A DNA stretch of 24,722 bases from UBA2253 sp964646985 (GTDB lineage Bacteria > Bacillota_I > Bacilli_A > ML615J-28 > CAG-698): NCBI GenBank assembly GCA_964646985.1, contig CAZYFI010000017.1, forward strand, positions 1-24,722, written 5' to 3'. Both the position numbers and the translations under genes were made by a program. Position 1 is the first letter of the stretch. Every line of letters begins with the position of its first letter. Positions 22,888 through 24,722 of the stretch are shown here, piece by piece. The notes under the pieces were generated by a model. The model ran no database searches and had not been told where the DNA came from. It worked only from the letters and a program-made list of their open reading frames with translations.

Positions 22888-24047
22888 TATTCCTCCTTTG
22901 TTTCCATAACCGCTTTGCTGACAGCGTAAACAACGCGTTCGTCAAAGACGGAAGGAATAATATATTCTTGATGTAATTCTTCTTCATGAACCAACGAAGC
23001 AATGGCATAAGCAGCATTCATACACATAGTTGGTGTGATTTTACGATGTGGTTGTGCTAAAACCCCTTTAAAGATTCCTGGGAATGCCAACACATTATTG
23101 ATTTGATTGGGATAATCACTTCTTCCTGTGGCATATACGAGCGCTTTTGATTTTTTTACTTCATCATAAGAAATCTCAGGGTTTGGATTTGCTAAAGCAA
23201 AGATGATTGGGTACTCATTCATGGCATCAATCATTTCTTTGGTTAACAAGTTGGCAACACTAACGCCAATAAACACATCGCTATGTGCCATGAGTTGATC
23301 CAAACGATCAATCGAAACATCAAAAAAGTTATCAACAACCCCTTGATCAAGAAGTGCTTGCACAGCAGGGATATTATTTTTATGATGTGATACAATGCCT
23401 TCACGATGATAAGCAAATATGGTTTTTACCCCAATTTGACGCAACATTTTCGCAATACTGCTTCCAGCAGCTCCCAAACCTGATAAAACGACTTGTATGT
23501 TATGAAGTGGTTTTTTTACAAGTTTGCACGCATTGATGAGTGCAGCGCAGACAACAACTGCTGTCCCTTTTTGATCATCATGAAACACAGGAATATCTAG
23601 AAGATCATCCAACCGTTTTTCTACTTCGACACATCTTGGAAAAGAGATATCTTCTAAGTTAATTCCTCCAAATGATGGTGCAATCATCGAAACGGTTTTG
23701 ATGATTTCTTCAGGGTCTTTCGTATTCAAGCAAATCGGAATGGCATCAATGCCAGCAAATTTCTTAAATAATAAACATTTGCCTTCCATCACAGGCATTG
23801 CTGCTTCAGGACCGATATCCCCTAATCCCAATACCGCTGTTCCATCCGTAATTACGGCAATTGTATTTTGTTTTGAAGTATACAAATAAGCATTTTCTAC
23901 ATCGCGATTGATTTCTAAACAAGGGAAAGCAACACCAGGAGTATATGCCAATGACAAGTCTTCTCTTGTTTCAATTTTTACTTTTGATGCAATGGCGATT
24001 TTCCCACCACGATGAAAATGTAAAGCTTCTGTTTTTAAATCTTTCAT
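22887..24047 (-). CDS. Malic enzyme (NAD(P)-dependent, short bacterial form)
   Basis: 386 residues from ATG 24047 (TGAGG upstream); a TTG 12 bases earlier is less likely. Motifs in order: LSLAYTPGVAFPC, DGTAVLGLGDIGPEAAMPVMEGK (Lys for catalysis), FHDDQKGTA (metal ligands), GLGAAGSS (dinucleotide-binding) and ALANPNPEI. It converts malate to pyruvate and CO2 with reduction of NAD(P). The short form of about 390 residues lacks the phosphotransacetylase-like tail. Cofactor choice is not certain. It precedes the degenerate aspartase homologue in one operon, which places both at C4-dicarboxylate metabolism. Confidence 0.94.
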   Translation of the reverse strand: MKDLKTEALHFHRGGKIAIASKVKIETREDLSLAYTPGVAFPCLEINRDVENAYLYTSKQNTIAVITDGTAVLGLGDIGPEAAMPVMEGKCLLFKKFAGIDAIPICLNTKDPEEIIKTVSMIAPSFGGINLEDISFPRCVEVEKRLDDLLDIPVFHDDQKGTAVVVCAALINACKLVKKPLHNIQVVLSGLGAAGSSIAKMLRQIGVKTIFAYHREGIVSHHKNNIPAVQALLDQGVVDNFFDVSIDRLDQLMAHSDVFIGVSVANLLTKEMIDAMNEYPIIFALANPNPEISYDEVKKSKALVYATGRSDYPNQINNVLAFPGIFKGVLAQPHRKITPTMCMNAAYAIASLVHEEELHQEYIIPSVFDERVVYAVSKAVMETKEE

Positions 24048-24075
24048 CTTATTCCTCAATCTATTTGTTATGCTT

Positions 24076-24104
24076 ATTTTACAATAATACTACTAAAATT
24101 GCAA
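24076..24104 (-). promoter_or_regulatory. Promoter of the malic enzyme operon
   Basis: On the minus strand TTGCAA (24099-24104) and TAAAAT (24076-24081) are 17 bases apart, about 30 bases before the start codon. Confidence 0.65.
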
Positions 24105-24137
24105 TGAAATCTAAAATAAGGAAAACAATACAAAAAA

Positions 24138-24161
24138 ATATGAAGGCCTTAGCCTTCATAT
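24138..24161 (-). terminator. Terminator of glyA
   Basis: A perfect 10-bp stem (24138-24147 with 24152-24161) and 4-base loop containing the glyA stop; a run of seven T follows on the minus strand. Confidence 0.9.
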
Positions 24162-24722
24162 ATTGGATACATTTTTGTTAATTTCCAAACTTCTTGTCTA
24201 ATTTGATTTAATTCAGATTCATCATTGCGATTTCGTAAAGCACGGTCGATAAGACTTGCAACAATTTGCATTTCTGCTTGCTTAAATCCGCGTGTAGTAA
24301 CACTTGGTGTTCCTAAGCGAATGCCACTTGTTACCATTGGTCGTTCAGAATCAAAAGGAACAGTATTTTTATTACAAGTAATGGAAATTGAGTCCAATAC
24401 TTCTTCCGCTAGTTTTCCCGTTATCCCTAAGCTCTTTTTTACATCAACAGTCATCAAGTGATTATCCGTTCCATCAGCTACAATCGCATATCCCAAATCT
24501 TGCAACGCTTTGCTTAATGCTTGGGCGTTTGCAATGACTTGTTTTTGATAATCTACAAAGCTAGGTTCTAAGGCTTCTTTAAAACAAACTGCTTTTGCGG
24601 CAATAATATGCATCAGTGGTCCTCCTTGAATTCCTGGGAAAACTACTTTATTAATCATCTTCGCAACTTCTTCATTGTTTGTTAGAATCAATCCACCACG
24701 TGGCCCTCTTAACGTTTTATGT
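24149..24722 (-). CDS. glyA: Serine hydroxymethyltransferase, C-terminal part
   Basis: The window holds the last ~190 codons; the frame runs open to the window edge. It begins at HKTLRGPRGG, in which Lys is the PLP-binding residue, and continues with FPGIQGGPLMHIIAAKAV, DNHLMTVDV, NKNTVPFD, and TSGIRLGTPSVTTRGF, all standard SHMT motifs. The N-terminal ~225 residues are outside. It transfers a one-carbon unit from serine to tetrahydrofolate, giving glycine. A TTG at 24691 in this frame is an internal Leu codon, not a start. Confidence 0.97.
   Translation of the reverse strand, partial: HKTLRGPRGGLILTNNEEVAKMINKVVFPGIQGGPLMHIIAAKAVCFKEALEPSFVDYQKQVIANAQALSKALQDLGYAIVADGTDNHLMTVDVKKSLGITGKLAEEVLDSISITCNKNTVPFDSERPMVTSGIRLGTPSVTTRGFKQAEMQIVASLIDRALRNRNDESELNQIRQEVWKLTKMYPIYEG

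Noticed and set aside
24149..24691. A short separate gene starting at TTG 24691
   Set aside because: The frame continues upstream with HKTLRGPRGG of SHMT to the window edge; the TTG is an internal Leu.
1..24722. CRISPR array, phage or transposon
   Set aside because: No regularly spaced repeats, integrase, transposase or terminal inverted repeats were found on reading both strands.

Overview
The window is AT-rich, gene-dense DNA from a low-GC, single-membrane bacterium of the Bacillota/Mollicutes type. Supporting signs are strong GGAGG-like ribosome sites, sigma-A type promoters, a zinc-type L31, a BmrC/BmrD-like half-transporter pair, CrtQ/CrtO-like proteins that resemble the Staphylococcus enzymes, and a lipoprotein with InlB-like and BspA-like repeats. 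TGA is used as a stop and Trp is TGG, so the code is standard. This excludes Mycoplasma/Spiroplasma but fits Acholeplasma, Izemoplasma/Haloplasma relatives or Bacilli. The exact taxon is inference. No phage, insertion sequence, tRNA or CRISPR array was seen, and no stretch over about 220 bases lacks a gene.

Layout. Positions 1-5828 (+): a HEAT-repeat/family-2 glycosyltransferase fusion (5' end cut off), then a hairpin, then a three-gene overlapping cluster: a CrtN/CrtP-like FAD oxidoreductase with a cysteine-rich tail, a CrtQ-like glycosyltransferase and a CrtO-like acyltransferase. This looks like late staphyloxanthin-type glycolipid carotenoid synthesis. Positions 5842-7544 (-): agmatinase family plus a tandem-duplicated SpeD-like decarboxylase, a polyamine operon. 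Positions 7670-12683 (-): a repeat-rich lipoprotein followed by a heterodimeric ABC exporter.

Positions 12809-13594 (-): a heliorhodopsin with its Schiff-base lysine and counterion glutamate, followed by its own terminator. Upstream lie the signal recognition particle RNA (13660-13774, -), tadA and tdk (-). Divergent from tdk is rpmE (+), whose promoter carries a perfect 11-bp inverted repeat at the expected transcription start.

Positions 15331-20760 (-): a tightly packed seven-gene cluster (two YcxB-like membrane proteins, a small membrane protein, a DUF5655-type protein, an RluA-family pseudouridine synthase, a DUF2207 membrane protein and LemA). Positions 20868-21665 (+): an M55 D-aminopeptidase. 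Positions 21790-24047 (-): malic enzyme coupled to an aspartase/fumarase homologue that has lost its catalytic signatures. Positions 24149-24722 (-): the C-terminal part of serine hydroxymethyltransferase.

The main points of interest are the heliorhodopsin in the same stretch as carotenoid genes (with no visible retinal-forming oxygenase), the tandem SpeD with only one intact half next to agmatinase, the apparently non-catalytic aspartase homologue, and the cysteine-rich tail on the carotenoid oxidoreductase.
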